From assembly GCA_903867305.1 (NCBI GenBank), contig CAIPQU010000078.1, forward strand, positions 1 through 41,360: 41,360 nt of DNA, read 5' to 3'. Below, piece after piece: positions 26,421-34,502 of the stretch. Both the position numbers and the translations under genes were made by a program. This DNA comes from an uncultured beta proteobacterium (lineage in GTDB: Bacteria; Pseudomonadota; Gammaproteobacteria; Burkholderiales; Burkholderiaceae). Positions within the stretch are counted from its first letter, which is position 1; each line of letters starts with the position of its first letter. The notes beneath the pieces were generated by a model. The model worked only from the letters and a program-made list of their open reading frames with translations. It was not told the origin of the DNA and searched no databases.

Positions 26421-27299
26421 TTATGTTCTGCTGGATGAATAATGGTTTATTGCTCTATGAAAAGCTTTTTTCATTAATGTTTTTGATAAATCCAATCGAT
26501 AACTTGCACTAATTTTTTCATCATCAAATGGTTGGAAAACCGACTGTAAATGATCGATCAAGTCTTCTAACCAGATTGCAGAATACGGTAATTTTAAGAA
26601 GGGCTCACAAAAAATAGAATAATCATGAGCAAAATCTGAAACGCCATTAAGCCCAATTCGAATTTTCTGTATGACGAAATCAGAATCAAACTCCACACAC
26701 AGTGCAACACTGACAATTGCATAGTCACCATGGCGTCGATTAAACATTTCAAAAGCCCATGCGGTATCTTTTGTAAAAATAGGATAAGAAATCGATTTTA
26801 AAATCTCATTTTTTTCTAGAGATGTTGACATGGCTCCAGTATAAAAATCAGCGGCAGTAAGCGTTCTTTCTCGATCAATATTTTGTGTATGAAAGCTGGC
26901 ATTCAAAGTTAAAGCTATTAAAGGCATTTGAGCTGCTGGGTCAGCATGACACAAACTTCCACCAAGCGTGCCTTGTTGCCGAATAACATAGTGTCCTATC
27001 GTGCTAGCGGCAAAAGATAATAAAGGGCATCCCTGCTGAATCATTTCAGATGCTGCGACTTCATGATGCCTTGTCATAGCACCAAGATGAATGCGATCTT
27101 GAATATGTTCGATATAAGCAAGCTTACTTAATTGATTGATGTCGATCAGTTGCTCAAAATTAGCCATTCTCATATTCATCATGGGAGCTAAGCTTTGACC
27201 ACCAGCAATCAATTTGGCTGAATCACCAAATTGATTCAACAAACCTAGCAACTCCTTAAGATTTGCTGGTTGATAGTATTCAAAGGCAAATGGCTTCAT
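26421..27299 (-). CDS. Molybdenum hydroxylase, FAD-binding subunit; CoxM-like
   Basis: This is the medium, FAD-binding subunit of the hydroxylase, with the two flavin motifs IAGGQSL at residues 31-37 and TLGGSLCHADP at 111-121. The N-terminal FAFEYYQPANLKELL is typical of the family, and the length (292) is standard. Gene order FAD, Fe-S, Mo is the M-S-L order of cox-like operons. It follows the ABC ATPase gene by five bases, tying the enzyme to the transporter in one transcript. Confidence 0.95.
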   Translation of the reverse strand: MKPFAFEYYQPANLKELLGLLNQFGDSAKLIAGGQSLAPMMNMRMANFEQLIDINQLSKLAYIEHIQDRIHLGAMTRHHEVAASEMIQQGCPLLSFAASTIGHYVIRQQGTLGGSLCHADPAAQMPLIALTLNASFHTQNIDRERTLTAADFYTGAMSTSLEKNEILKSISYPIFTKDTAWAFEMFNRRHGDYAIVSVALCVEFDSDFVIQKIRIGLNGVSDFAHDYSIFCEPFLKLPYSAIWLEDLIDHLQSVFQPFDDEKISASYRLDLSKTLMKKAFHRAINHYSSSRT

Positions 27300-27304
27300 A
27301 CAAT

Positions 27305-28408
27305 TTATCGCATTGATTGTGAGGTTTGTGTATCAAACACATGCAAACGGTTCGTATTGAGTTGAAAATGAAATGACCCTTCAGATGTATTTCGATACTC
27401 TTTGCCCACTCTAAAAAAACAACTTTTAGGCGAATTAACTTGAAATTGAGTCTCTAAAAATTGATCAGAGCCGATAGGTAAAACAGATTTAATTTGACAG
27501 GATAGAACATGAGGGTGATCTGCAGAACTGACAGGAATAATATCTTCCGCACGAATACCTAATGTGACATTGGGGGAGGAAAGGGAATCAAACTGCTTTA
27601 AATGTAAGTCGGGTAAAGGAATGGTAAAGTCGCTATTTTGAAAAATAATTTGTGAATTTTCTTCATGTATTTTTCCTTCTATAAGGTTAATTTGTGGCAC
27701 TCCTAAAAAGGAAGCAACAAAAATATTATTTGGATGTTCATAAATCTCATCAGGAGTTCCTATCTGCAGAATTTGTCCATCCTTCATCACCACAATGCGA
27801 TCTGCTAAAGTGAGAGCCTCTGCTTGATCATGTGTTACGTAGATAAAGGTTGTTTTCATGTTTTGATGCAATTGCTTTATTTCAGCCCGCATCGAAATTC
27901 GAAGGGAAGCATCTAAGTTAGATAGTGGTTCATCCATCAAAAAAGCAGATGGTTTTCTAACCATGGCCCTACCCAATGCCACACGCTGGCGCTGACCACC
28001 AGAGAGTTGCCCAGGCCGTCTTTCTAATAAACTTGTTATTTCTAAGCGTTTAGCTGCATCCATAACCAATAATTTAATTTCTTGATCAGAGAATTTACGC
28101 ATTTTTAAACCAAATGCGATATTGTCATAGACGGTCTTATGCGGATATAAAGCGTAACTTTGAAATACCATAGCGATATCTCGCTTATCCGGTGGAACAT
28201 CATTAATCACCTGACCATTAAAGCTCAATGTACCTTCAGATATATCCTCAAGGCCAGCAATCATATTCAAAGTTGTCGATTTGCCACATCCAGAAGGTCC
28301 TAATAGCACTAAAAATTCATTGTCATATATTTCTAAATTGAGGTTATCAATAGCAACAAACCCATTAGGATAGAATTTTTTTACTTGGTGAAATTGAATA
28401 TGAGCCAC
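27305..28408 (-). CDS. ABC transporter ATP-binding protein (MalK/UgpC-like)
   Basis: This is the ATPase of a sugar-type (CUT1) ABC importer. Walker A GPSGCGKST is at residues 37-45, the signature LSGGQ at 135-139, Walker B FLMDE at 156-160, and a regulatory TOBE/OB region after about residue 235. The length, 367, and the RVALGRA and SNLDA motifs match MalK/UgpC. It sits 10 bases after the second permease gene and five before the FAD subunit. CUT1 systems usually import sugars or sugar phosphates, but the neighbouring molybdenum hydroxylase suggests a different or modified ligand; that is an inference. Confidence 0.96.
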   Translation of the reverse strand: MAHIQFHQVKKFYPNGFVAIDNLNLEIYDNEFLVLLGPSGCGKSTTLNMIAGLEDISEGTLSFNGQVINDVPPDKRDIAMVFQSYALYPHKTVYDNIAFGLKMRKFSDQEIKLLVMDAAKRLEITSLLERRPGQLSGGQRQRVALGRAMVRKPSAFLMDEPLSNLDASLRISMRAEIKQLHQNMKTTFIYVTHDQAEALTLADRIVVMKDGQILQIGTPDEIYEHPNNIFVASFLGVPQINLIEGKIHEENSQIIFQNSDFTIPLPDLHLKQFDSLSSPNVTLGIRAEDIIPVSSADHPHVLSCQIKSVLPIGSDQFLETQFQVNSPKSCFFRVGKEYRNTSEGSFHFQLNTNRLHVFDTQTSQSMR

Positions 28409-28418
28409 GAAATTTCCT

Positions 28419-29312
28419 TCAACCTTTCACTGCCCCAGCGGTTAAGCCGGAAGCGATATATTTTTGAAAAATGATTGCTAATGCGACAGGTGGTATAACT
28501 GCCATGACTCCTGCAGCGTTAATAAATGAAAAGCTAATATTAAAATCTGAAGCAAATGATGCAACAACGATAGGCATCGTCTGGGATTTTTCCGTCTGTG
28601 TAAACATGAGAGCTAATAAAAATTCATTCCAACTCGTTAAAAATGCAAACATGGAAACTGCTACTAAGGAAGGGATTGCCAGTGGTAAATATATATAAGT
28701 CAAACTTTGCAAACGAGAGCAACCGTCAATTCTGGCAGCTTTATCCAGTTCATCCGGTAAAGACTCAAAATAACTGACTAAGATAAATACACTAAAAGGA
28801 ATCGTAATTGCTAGATAGGTAATCATTAACGACAATTTATTATCCATTAGACCTAATTTTTGAATAAACAAAAAGAATGGCACAACCAAAGCAATATCAG
28901 GTATGACACGCGTCGCCAACATAAAATAAATGGACGTTGATCTGCCAATAAAACGAATCTTAGCCATCGCGTAAGCGGCTGGTGTTGAAATGATTAAATT
29001 CAGAATGACAACAGTAATGCCAACCACAAAACTATTCCACATGGAAGGGAGTAAATTTTTTGCTGTTGAAGGAATAAATCCTCCAGAGGCAGTATCACCC
29101 TGCTTTCTATTTTCATAAGTTACCTCTTCTTTTTCAGAAAAAAAGATGGCTTTAAAATTTTCCATAGTCGGATGATGAGGAATCCAATGAGGTGGCTTCG
29201 AAGTTATTTCATTTTCAGGTTGAAATGACGAAGAAATCATCCATACAAGAGGTCCAAGGACGTATAGAGTCACTAGCATGGAGGAAATAAAAATAATGAG
29301 TTTTTTTGTCAT
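28419..29312 (-). CDS. ABC transporter permease (MalG-like)
   Basis: This is the second permease of the CUT1-type importer, with about six membrane segments, the first at residues 5-26. The conserved EAA loop, which contacts the ATPase, is DELDKAARIDGCSRLQSLTYIYLP. It also has the family's periplasmic insert after TM1 (PENEITSKPPHWIP). The length of 297 is typical. It lies seven bases after the first permease gene. Together with the MalF-like subunit and the MalK-like ATPase it forms the inner-membrane channel. Confidence 0.95.
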   Translation of the reverse strand: MTKKLIIFISSMLVTLYVLGPLVWMISSSFQPENEITSKPPHWIPHHPTMENFKAIFFSEKEEVTYENRKQGDTASGGFIPSTAKNLLPSMWNSFVVGITVVILNLIISTPAAYAMAKIRFIGRSTSIYFMLATRVIPDIALVVPFFLFIQKLGLMDNKLSLMITYLAITIPFSVFILVSYFESLPDELDKAARIDGCSRLQSLTYIYLPLAIPSLVAVSMFAFLTSWNEFLLALMFTQTEKSQTMPIVVASFASDFNISFSFINAAGVMAVIPPVALAIIFQKYIASGLTAGAVKG

Positions 29313-29319
29313 AGTGAAC

Positions 29320-30222
29320 TCAAATTTTCTTACCCAAGGTTTTGATAATAAAAAATGCTAATAAAAATGTGGCAATAGCTAAAAGATAAGACAAAGCTGC
29401 GCCTAACCCAAATGAGAGCTTTCTGAAAGTCTCTACATAAATCTCCCAAGACAATACGTGCGACGCATCAGCAGGGCCACCTTCAGTCAAGATGAAAAAT
29501 AAATCAAAATGACGAACAGCCATCATGACTTCATAGATCATCACTAAAGTAAAACCCGGCTTCAAAGATGGTAAGGTGATGTGCCAAAATCGTTGCCAAA
29601 TATTAGCGCCGTCAACCTTGGCTGCAGAATATAAATCTTCAGGGATTGATTTAAGAGTTACTAATAATAATATAGTCGCTAACGGTACCTCTTTCCAGAC
29701 AAAAGCATTTGCAATAAGCGCTAAAGTTTTGTCCGTATCACCAAGCCAAATTAAGTAATGATTAATAAAGCCTAATTGCAAAAGTGCGCCGTTGAGAGCC
29801 CCATATCCAGAATCATAGATCCATTTCCACATCAGACCATTCGCAACATAAGGAACGGCCCAAGGTATTAAAAGAATTCCAGAAAGGAATTTTTTACCAA
29901 AAAAATCTTCATTTAAAAGCAATGCAATCAGCATTGCTAACAGCATAATGGCCACGACGGCTATGATGGTAAAACTCGCGGTTCTTAAAACGCTATCCCA
30001 AAACATGGAATCGTTTAAGACGTGCACATAGTTATCGAACCAAACAAAAGGAACTGAACGTGGCCTTCTTAACTTGAGATCAAAGAAGCTTATCCAAAAA
30101 GAATATAGGACAGGAAATACAGCAACCGACATCAAAACAAACATCATTGGAGCAATAAACCACATTGCACTCCACTGATCATGACGATTAACAGTATCTC
30201 CCCCTACTAATCCTTTACGCAT
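29320..30222 (-). CDS. ABC transporter permease (MalF-like)
   Basis: This is the first permease of the CUT1-type importer, 300 residues with about six membrane helices. Its EAA loop reads EDLYSAAKVDGANIWQRFWHITLP. The N-terminal region (WFIAPMMFVLMSVAVFPVLYSFWISF) is the usual first helix. It follows the binding-protein gene by 12 bases. The pairing with a MalG-like permease and a MalK-like ATPase makes the transporter complete. Confidence 0.95.
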   Translation of the reverse strand: MRKGLVGGDTVNRHDQWSAMWFIAPMMFVLMSVAVFPVLYSFWISFFDLKLRRPRSVPFVWFDNYVHVLNDSMFWDSVLRTASFTIIAVVAIMLLAMLIALLLNEDFFGKKFLSGILLIPWAVPYVANGLMWKWIYDSGYGALNGALLQLGFINHYLIWLGDTDKTLALIANAFVWKEVPLATILLLVTLKSIPEDLYSAAKVDGANIWQRFWHITLPSLKPGFTLVMIYEVMMAVRHFDLFFILTEGGPADASHVLSWEIYVETFRKLSFGLGAALSYLLAIATFLLAFFIIKTLGKKI

Positions 30223-30234
30223 ATAAATACAAAA

Positions 30235-31566
30235 TTAAGCTTTCTTCACAAGACCTGACCAAACAGCAGCAGATTTATTCAGTGCACTCTCGACTGAGGA
30301 TTTCCCTAAGATGGCGGATTGATATAAAGACCCATTGGCTTCATCCCACTCACCAAACCAAGGTGCAATCGTATCTTTTTTCTTGGCAAATTTTTGAGCA
30401 GATTCATACATCTTAATATCGGTATAGGCGTTGACAGAGGCAATCACGTCAGGATCTTTAAAAAGAGAGTTAACACCAAAGCCACTGCCAAGATCATTGA
30501 GTAGATTTTTTTGGAAGGTGTATTTTCCATCCGCTTTACCTCCATACCACTCAATTAATTTGACGGCGTTTGCTTCACGCGTCTTATCAGCAACAGCTTG
30601 AGTCGTTAATCCATAAAACCGCATCCAACCGACAGTAGCATTAGATCCTTTAGGACCTGCTGGCATCAGCGCTTGTTTAACCTGCCCAGCAATCGCTGAT
30701 TGTTTTGGGTCATTTAGTGTCCGAATACGATAACGAGCTAACATCGCAAAAGCATGATTACCAGAACTAAATGATTTGAGTCCATTTAATTCTCCTATTT
30801 CTACACAAGCTGGTGAAATAATTTTATGCTTTTGCACAGCATCGACCACCCACTGCAGTGCTTGTGCTGCGCCCTTTTGAGGATCCTGCATCACCGCTTT
30901 ACCTGCATCATCGACAAATCTTCCACCGAAAGAGTAATTCATTGCGGTAATAAATTCGATTAACCAAGACTCCTTAGCCATGGATAACATAAAAGGGAAC
31001 TCAGATATACCTGCGGCTTTAATTTTCAAACATTGCTCAGTCATTTCATTCCAAGTTTTTGGCGGAGCTGAAATCCCTGCTTTCTTTAATTTAGACTCAT
31101 CATAAAAAAAGCCCATATAGTCCGTGTAATAAGTCAGGCCATATTGTTGACCTTTATATTCCATAGACTTAATGCAAAAATCTGCTGTATCAGCGTTATA
31201 TTTCATCAGTTCAGGATACTTATTAACAGGTGCTAACCATCCTGCTTCAACCCATTCAGGCAACCAAGCATCAGAAACCCACAAGACATCCACAGGAGCT
31301 TTTCCAACTAATTTTGCAATCCCTGCGTCACGATATTGTGCCCATGGAGAGTTACTGTAATTCACGCCGACATTGTATTTTTTCTCAAAGGCATTTGCAT
31401 GACTTTTAACGGTATCAACAGCCGCAGACCAGGTGTAAAAATTAACCGGATCAGCAGCCATCGCATCGAGATTGATTCCAGCAATTCCTGTTCCAGCCAA
31501 TCCAGCAATCGAAGTCATTTTTAAAAAATCACGGCGACTTAATTCCAATTTCAAATTTTTATCCAT
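30235..31566 (-). CDS. ABC transporter extracellular solute-binding protein, family 1, with Tat signal
   Basis: This is the periplasmic binding protein of the CUT1-type importer, 443 residues. The N-terminus carries a twin-arginine motif SRRDFLK at residues 10-16, followed by a glycine-rich hydrophobic stretch and an AMAAD cleavage site, so export in folded form by Tat is likely. This is unusual but known for family 1 proteins. The mature part has the family features VDVLWVSDAW and GLTYYTDYMGFFYD. The ATG has GAGGAA upstream. It is the first gene of the operon; a palindrome at 31651-31666 lies 85 bases before the start and is a candidate TetR operator. The ligand is unknown. Confidence 0.94.
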   Translation of the reverse strand: MDKNLKLELSRRDFLKMTSIAGLAGTGIAGINLDAMAADPVNFYTWSAAVDTVKSHANAFEKKYNVGVNYSNSPWAQYRDAGIAKLVGKAPVDVLWVSDAWLPEWVEAGWLAPVNKYPELMKYNADTADFCIKSMEYKGQQYGLTYYTDYMGFFYDESKLKKAGISAPPKTWNEMTEQCLKIKAAGISEFPFMLSMAKESWLIEFITAMNYSFGGRFVDDAGKAVMQDPQKGAAQALQWVVDAVQKHKIISPACVEIGELNGLKSFSSGNHAFAMLARYRIRTLNDPKQSAIAGQVKQALMPAGPKGSNATVGWMRFYGLTTQAVADKTREANAVKLIEWYGGKADGKYTFQKNLLNDLGSGFGVNSLFKDPDVIASVNAYTDIKMYESAQKFAKKKDTIAPWFGEWDEANGSLYQSAILGKSSVESALNKSAAVWSGLVKKA

Positions 31567-31650
31567 TTTTTCCTCGAGTTAAAAAATTGCTCCAGTTAAT
31601 CCATCAATATATGCCAAAGCCGGTAGTAAAAAACATTAGCTCTAATTTAC

Positions 31651-31666
31651 ATCGTCAATTGACGAT
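31651..31666. promoter_or_regulatory. Perfect 16-bp palindrome, candidate TetR operator upstream of the ABC/Mo-hydroxylase operon
   Basis: ATCGTCAATTGACGAT is a perfect palindrome in the 135-base gap upstream of the binding-protein gene. Its inner TCAATTGACGA recurs in the tetR/NIPSNAP divergent gap. It lies where the operon promoter should be: on the minus strand TTTACA, 18 bases and TAAATT span the site and could be a promoter blocked by a bound repressor. Confidence 0.6.
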
Positions 31667-31701
31667 TTGTAAACTAGAATTTCACTCAAATTATGAATTT
31701 T

Positions 31702-32361
31702 TCATAAAATTAACGTTTTTGGCTTCAAAACAGAAGATAAACCGGAGATAAAGATCTTTACTTGAGCTTCAATAACTTGATTGATGTCAACAGAACGTTG
31801 ATCTGCATAAATATGCCGACGTATTGCTAAGTGTGACACTGCCCCATGTAATACCCAGCCAACTTCCTGAATAAAAGCCTCTTGATTCTTTGGTAACCTC
31901 AGCTGACATTCAAAAGCGACTTCTTGCACAATCAATTCGACTAGCTGAGTCACAATACTTGCTATGAACTGGGGTGCAACAGATACTTCTTGTAAGGAGG
32001 TATATAAGAAAAATCGAAGCCATTTCCTTGTCAAAATCGTTTCATAATAATCTTGATAAAAATTCACCAATCTAGCTTCAATCTCTATAGTTCGATTAGT
32101 TAATAAAGGTAGCCAACTAGTTTTAAAAGGGCCAGAAATTTCTGCTTCATAAACCGCAGATAGTAGAGCTGCCTTATTGGGAAAGAGACTATAAAGTAAA
32201 CGTTGTGAAACACCGCAATAGGCAGCAAGAGCTCTCGTTTTTGCCGATGGACCATGTTCAGAAAAGAACTCATATGCCTTATTTAAAACAAGAGCCTTTC
32301 GTTGCTCCCGAGGTAGTCGAGGTGTCTTACTTCGTCTTTTACTTGTTGTGGTTTGAATCAT
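31702..32361 (-). CDS. TetR/AcrR-family transcriptional regulator
   Basis: This is a TetR-type regulator with an N-terminal HTH: ALVLNKAYEFFSEHG, then ALAAYCGVSQRLLYSLFPNKAALLSAVYEAE, the classic TetR recognition helix pattern. The C-terminal part is an all-helical effector domain. The frame remains open to 32421, but that start lies inside a 40-bp palindrome and before the predicted promoter. The ATG at 32361 gives 219 residues and starts close to a basic segment (SKRRSK) common just before the HTH. Neither start has a clear ribosome binding site. The gene is divergent from the NIPSNAP gene and upstream of the ABC/Mo-hydroxylase operon on the same strand. Candidate operators flank it on both sides. 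Confidence 0.92.
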   Translation of the reverse strand: MIQTTTSKRRSKTPRLPREQRKALVLNKAYEFFSEHGPSAKTRALAAYCGVSQRLLYSLFPNKAALLSAVYEAEISGPFKTSWLPLLTNRTIEIEARLVNFYQDYYETILTRKWLRFFLYTSLQEVSVAPQFIASIVTQLVELIVQEVAFECQLRLPKNQEAFIQEVGWVLHGAVSHLAIRRHIYADQRSVDINQVIEAQVKIFISGLSSVLKPKTLIL

Positions 32362-32404
32362 AGTTGTGAATAGTCGAGAATCTCTTAATATACCTGACAT
32401 GATT

Positions 32405-32431
32405 TTTATACAGTATTTCATATTTCTTCAA
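32405..32431 (-). promoter_or_regulatory. Promoter candidate for tetR, overlapping the operator
   Basis: Reading on the minus strand, TTGAAG (32431-32426) is followed after 15 bases by TATAAA (32410-32405), or after 17 bases by TAAAAA. The -35 box lies in the middle of the 40-bp palindrome, so a bound TetR dimer would block it. Transcription would start near 32395, which favours the internal ATG at 32361. Confidence 0.45.
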
Positions 32432-32451
32432 TTGACGAAATATGAAATACT
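32412..32451. promoter_or_regulatory. 40-bp near-perfect palindrome, candidate TetR operator in the divergent gap
   Basis: The two 15-base outer arms (AGTATTTCATATTTC at 32412-32426 and its complement at 32437-32451) match perfectly. The centre TCAATTGA (32428-32435) is itself palindromic, leaving one mismatched pair (32427/32436) in 40 bases. The central half-site TTGACGAA is shared with the palindrome at 31651. It overlaps the -35 boxes of both divergent promoters. Confidence 0.7.
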
Positions 32452-32460
32452 CTGCAAAAT
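32432..32460 (+). promoter_or_regulatory. Promoter candidate for the NIPSNAP gene
   Basis: TTGACG at 32432-32437 and CAAAAT at 32455-32460 are 17 bases apart, 30 bases before the start at 32491. The -35 box is inside the 40-bp palindrome, so this promoter and the tetR promoter would be repressed together. Confidence 0.5.
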
Positions 32461-32490
32461 GAAAATTCATTTTACAGACTGGAAAAACCA

Positions 32491-32802
32491 ATGATTTATG
32501 AACTAAGAACTTATCAAGTACAAGCTGGTAAAGCGCCAGAATTTCTCAAAATATATGAGGCAAATGGTATCGGAATCATTACTCAATACGCAAAACTCAT
32601 TGGCACGTGGAATAAAGAGTCTGGAGTTATCAATTCCATCGTCTTTTTATGGGCTTATGATAGTTTTGCACATCGAACTGAACAACGCGCTAAATTGGGC
32701 GCTGACCCACTATGGCAGGCATTCGTACCCACTATCTTGCCTTATCTAGTCCATCAAGAAAGCATCTTTCTTAGCCCAACCAACTTCTCACCTCTAAAGT
32801 AA
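32491..32802 (+). CDS. NIPSNAP-family small protein
   Basis: This is a 103-residue protein of the NIPSNAP family (dimeric alpha-beta barrel fold), beginning with the hallmark MIYELRTYQVQAGKAPEFLKIYE and containing the WNKESGVINSIVFLWAYDSFAHRTEQRA region. The biochemical role of bacterial NIPSNAP proteins is poorly defined; they often lie next to catabolic enzymes. The ATG has only a weak GGA upstream. The gene is divergent from tetR, with a shared palindrome, and ends before a strong bidirectional terminator. It is therefore probably co-regulated with the molybdenum hydroxylase operon. The order of genes suggests a helper or detoxifying role; this is an inference. Confidence 0.9.
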   Translation: MIYELRTYQVQAGKAPEFLKIYEANGIGIITQYAKLIGTWNKESGVINSIVFLWAYDSFAHRTEQRAKLGADPLWQAFVPTILPYLVHQESIFLSPTNFSPLK

Positions 32803-32868
32803 TATAAAACTAATTTAATATGCTTAGCCGTTAAATAAAAAATAATTCAGCAAGATATATGTTCTTAA

Positions 32869-32904
32869 AAAAAATCCGTTCAAATATTCTTGAACGGATT
32901 TTTT
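32869..32904. terminator. Bidirectional Rho-independent terminator
   Basis: A perfect 15-base stem (AAAAAATCCGTTCAA and its complement) surrounds the 6-base loop ATATTC. A-rich and T-rich flanks give a U-tract on both strands. It separates the convergent NIPSNAP gene and the ABC permease gene ending at 32944. Confidence 0.9.
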
Positions 32905-32943
32905 AATCAATATTTGAGGCTTAAAATCGCATGAAAAAAGTTT

Positions 32944-33708
32944 CTAATTTTTCCCTCGATGAGCCCAAGAAGTTGTTCTCTTTTCAACGACAGCAAAAAA
33001 TTCATACATCAACATAGCCATAATTCCGATAACAACTAAGCCAGCAAATGCCAAAGGCATTCTCATCGCCGAACCTGCAGAAACCAATAAATAACCAATT
33101 CCTTGGTTAGATGCATTCATTTCTGAGACGGTAGTCCCCACAAAGGCTAATGTAATCGCGACTTTTAAACTTGCAAAAAAATATGGCAAGCACCTAGGAA
33201 TACCGACCTTTTGAAGAATATCGATTCGACTAGCACCTAATACGCGCAAAACATCTTCTAGCTCAGGCTCAAGCGTCGAAAGCCCAGTGGCAATATTAAC
33301 CATAATCGGGAAAAAGCTGATTAAGAATGCAGTCAATATCGCTGGACCCGCTCCAATACCAAACCACACTACCAAAATAGGAACAAATGCTGCCTTGGGC
33401 AAAGCATTGAAGGCTGTCATTAAGGGATAAAACGCATCATATGCAACGCGTGATGAGCCAATCAAAAATCCGAGTAGTACTCCCACCAAAATAGAGATGC
33501 CAAAACCAACCATCGTTGTCCAAAAGGTGGTCCAAGCATGTCGCAAAATCTCACCTTTAAACTCAATCAGATTTAATGCAATTTGGTAGGGACTTGGGAA
33601 AATAAAATCGCTAACATTCAAACCGGCACAGATGATTTGCCAAATCGCTATCGTAAAAAAAAGTAATAGAAAAGAAGCATATTTTTCGATAAATGGTTTT
33701 TTTTGCAT
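32944..33708 (-). CDS. ABC transporter permease (SsuC/TauC/NrtB-like)
   Basis: This is a 254-residue permease of the nitrate/sulfonate/taurine/pyrimidine-precursor type, with about six membrane segments. The conserved EAA loop is LEPELEDVLRVLGASRIDILQKVGIP. The start overlaps the stop of the ATPase gene by one base (TAATG), showing tight coupling. It is the last gene of the transporter set and is followed by the strong terminator at 32869-32904. The purine-degradation genes immediately upstream on the same strand suggest a purine, urate or allantoin ligand (inference). Confidence 0.94.
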   Translation of the reverse strand: MQKKPFIEKYASFLLLFFTIAIWQIICAGLNVSDFIFPSPYQIALNLIEFKGEILRHAWTTFWTTMVGFGISILVGVLLGFLIGSSRVAYDAFYPLMTAFNALPKAAFVPILVVWFGIGAGPAILTAFLISFFPIMVNIATGLSTLEPELEDVLRVLGASRIDILQKVGIPRCLPYFFASLKVAITLAFVGTTVSEMNASNQGIGYLLVSAGSAMRMPLAFAGLVVIGIMAMLMYEFFAVVEKRTTSWAHRGKN

Positions 33709-34502
33709 TACTCTTCCCTCACCTTCCCAATATGCGCCCTTAACTCATGCACAATAGCAGTAAAAGGTTCAGTGTAAGTAATCTCAAGATCTCGAGGTCT
33801 AGGTAAATCAATCACTCGGCGATGAACAATCTTTCCAGGTCGTCTTGACATCACGTAGACTTCATCTGCGAGATAAACTGCCTCTCTTAAATCATGCGTT
33901 ACCAGAACAACATTAAAACGCTGAGCTGTCCAAAGATCACGCAAAATATTCCATAACTCTTCTCTCGTAAAAGCATCCAACGCACCAAATGGTTCGTCAA
34001 GGAGAAGCATTTTGGGTTCATGAACCAAGGCACGACAAATACTTGCGCGTTGTTGCATTCCACCGGATAACTGATAAGGTAATTTATCTTCATACCCCTT
34101 CAAACCAACGCTTTGAATGAGTTTTAATGCACGCTCTGTGTACTCTTCTTTTTTCGAACGCATTTGTGAACGAAATGGCTCAACAATTTCAAGCGGTAAT
34201 AAGACATTTTCTAAGGTGGTGCGCCAAGGCAATAAAGTCGGTGCCTGAAATGCCATGCCACTAATACTCAGAGGACCATTAACCGGTTGTTGATTAATCA
34301 TAATCTGACCACGAGTTGGCTGTTGCAGACCTGTGGTGAGTTTCATGAAAGTAGATTTACCACATCCAGAGGGTCCAACAATGGCTGCAAAGCCGCCCTC
34401 TTTCACTTCTAAATTAATTTCTTCTATAGCAAAAGGACCATTAATGGCCCCTTTGTCATAGGTATGTGAAACGTCTTTAAACTGGATAAATGAAGAACTC
34501 AT
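33708..34502 (-). CDS. ABC transporter ATP-binding protein (SsuB/TauB/NrtD-like)
   Basis: This is the ATPase of the same transporter, 264 residues: Walker A GPSGCGKS at 43-50, signature LSGGM at 145-149 and Walker B LLLDEP at 167-171, with the Q-loop FQAPTLLPW typical of the SsuB/TauB group. It lacks the C-terminal regulatory domain of the MalK type. It overlaps the binding-protein gene by four bases and the permease gene by one. Confidence 0.95.
   Translation of the reverse strand: MSSSFIQFKDVSHTYDKGAINGPFAIEEINLEVKEGGFAAIVGPSGCGKSTFMKLTTGLQQPTRGQIMINQQPVNGPLSISGMAFQAPTLLPWRTTLENVLLPLEIVEPFRSQMRSKKEEYTERALKLIQSVGLKGYEDKLPYQLSGGMQQRASICRALVHEPKMLLLDEPFGALDAFTREELWNILRDLWTAQRFNVVLVTHDLREAVYLADEVYVMSRRPGKIVHRRVIDLPRPRDLEITYTEPFTAIVHELRAHIGKVREE

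Noticed and set aside
23540..27299. Molybdenum hydroxylase as the xanthine dehydrogenase feeding the urate pathway
   Set aside because: It has the three-subunit M-S-L cox-like order and an active-site loop unlike xanthine dehydrogenase, and it lies in a separate operon with a sugar-type transporter and its own TetR.
32362..32421. N-terminal extension of the TetR gene to 32421
   Set aside because: This start lies within the 40-bp palindrome and upstream of the predicted transcription start; the internal ATG gives a standard TetR N-terminus.
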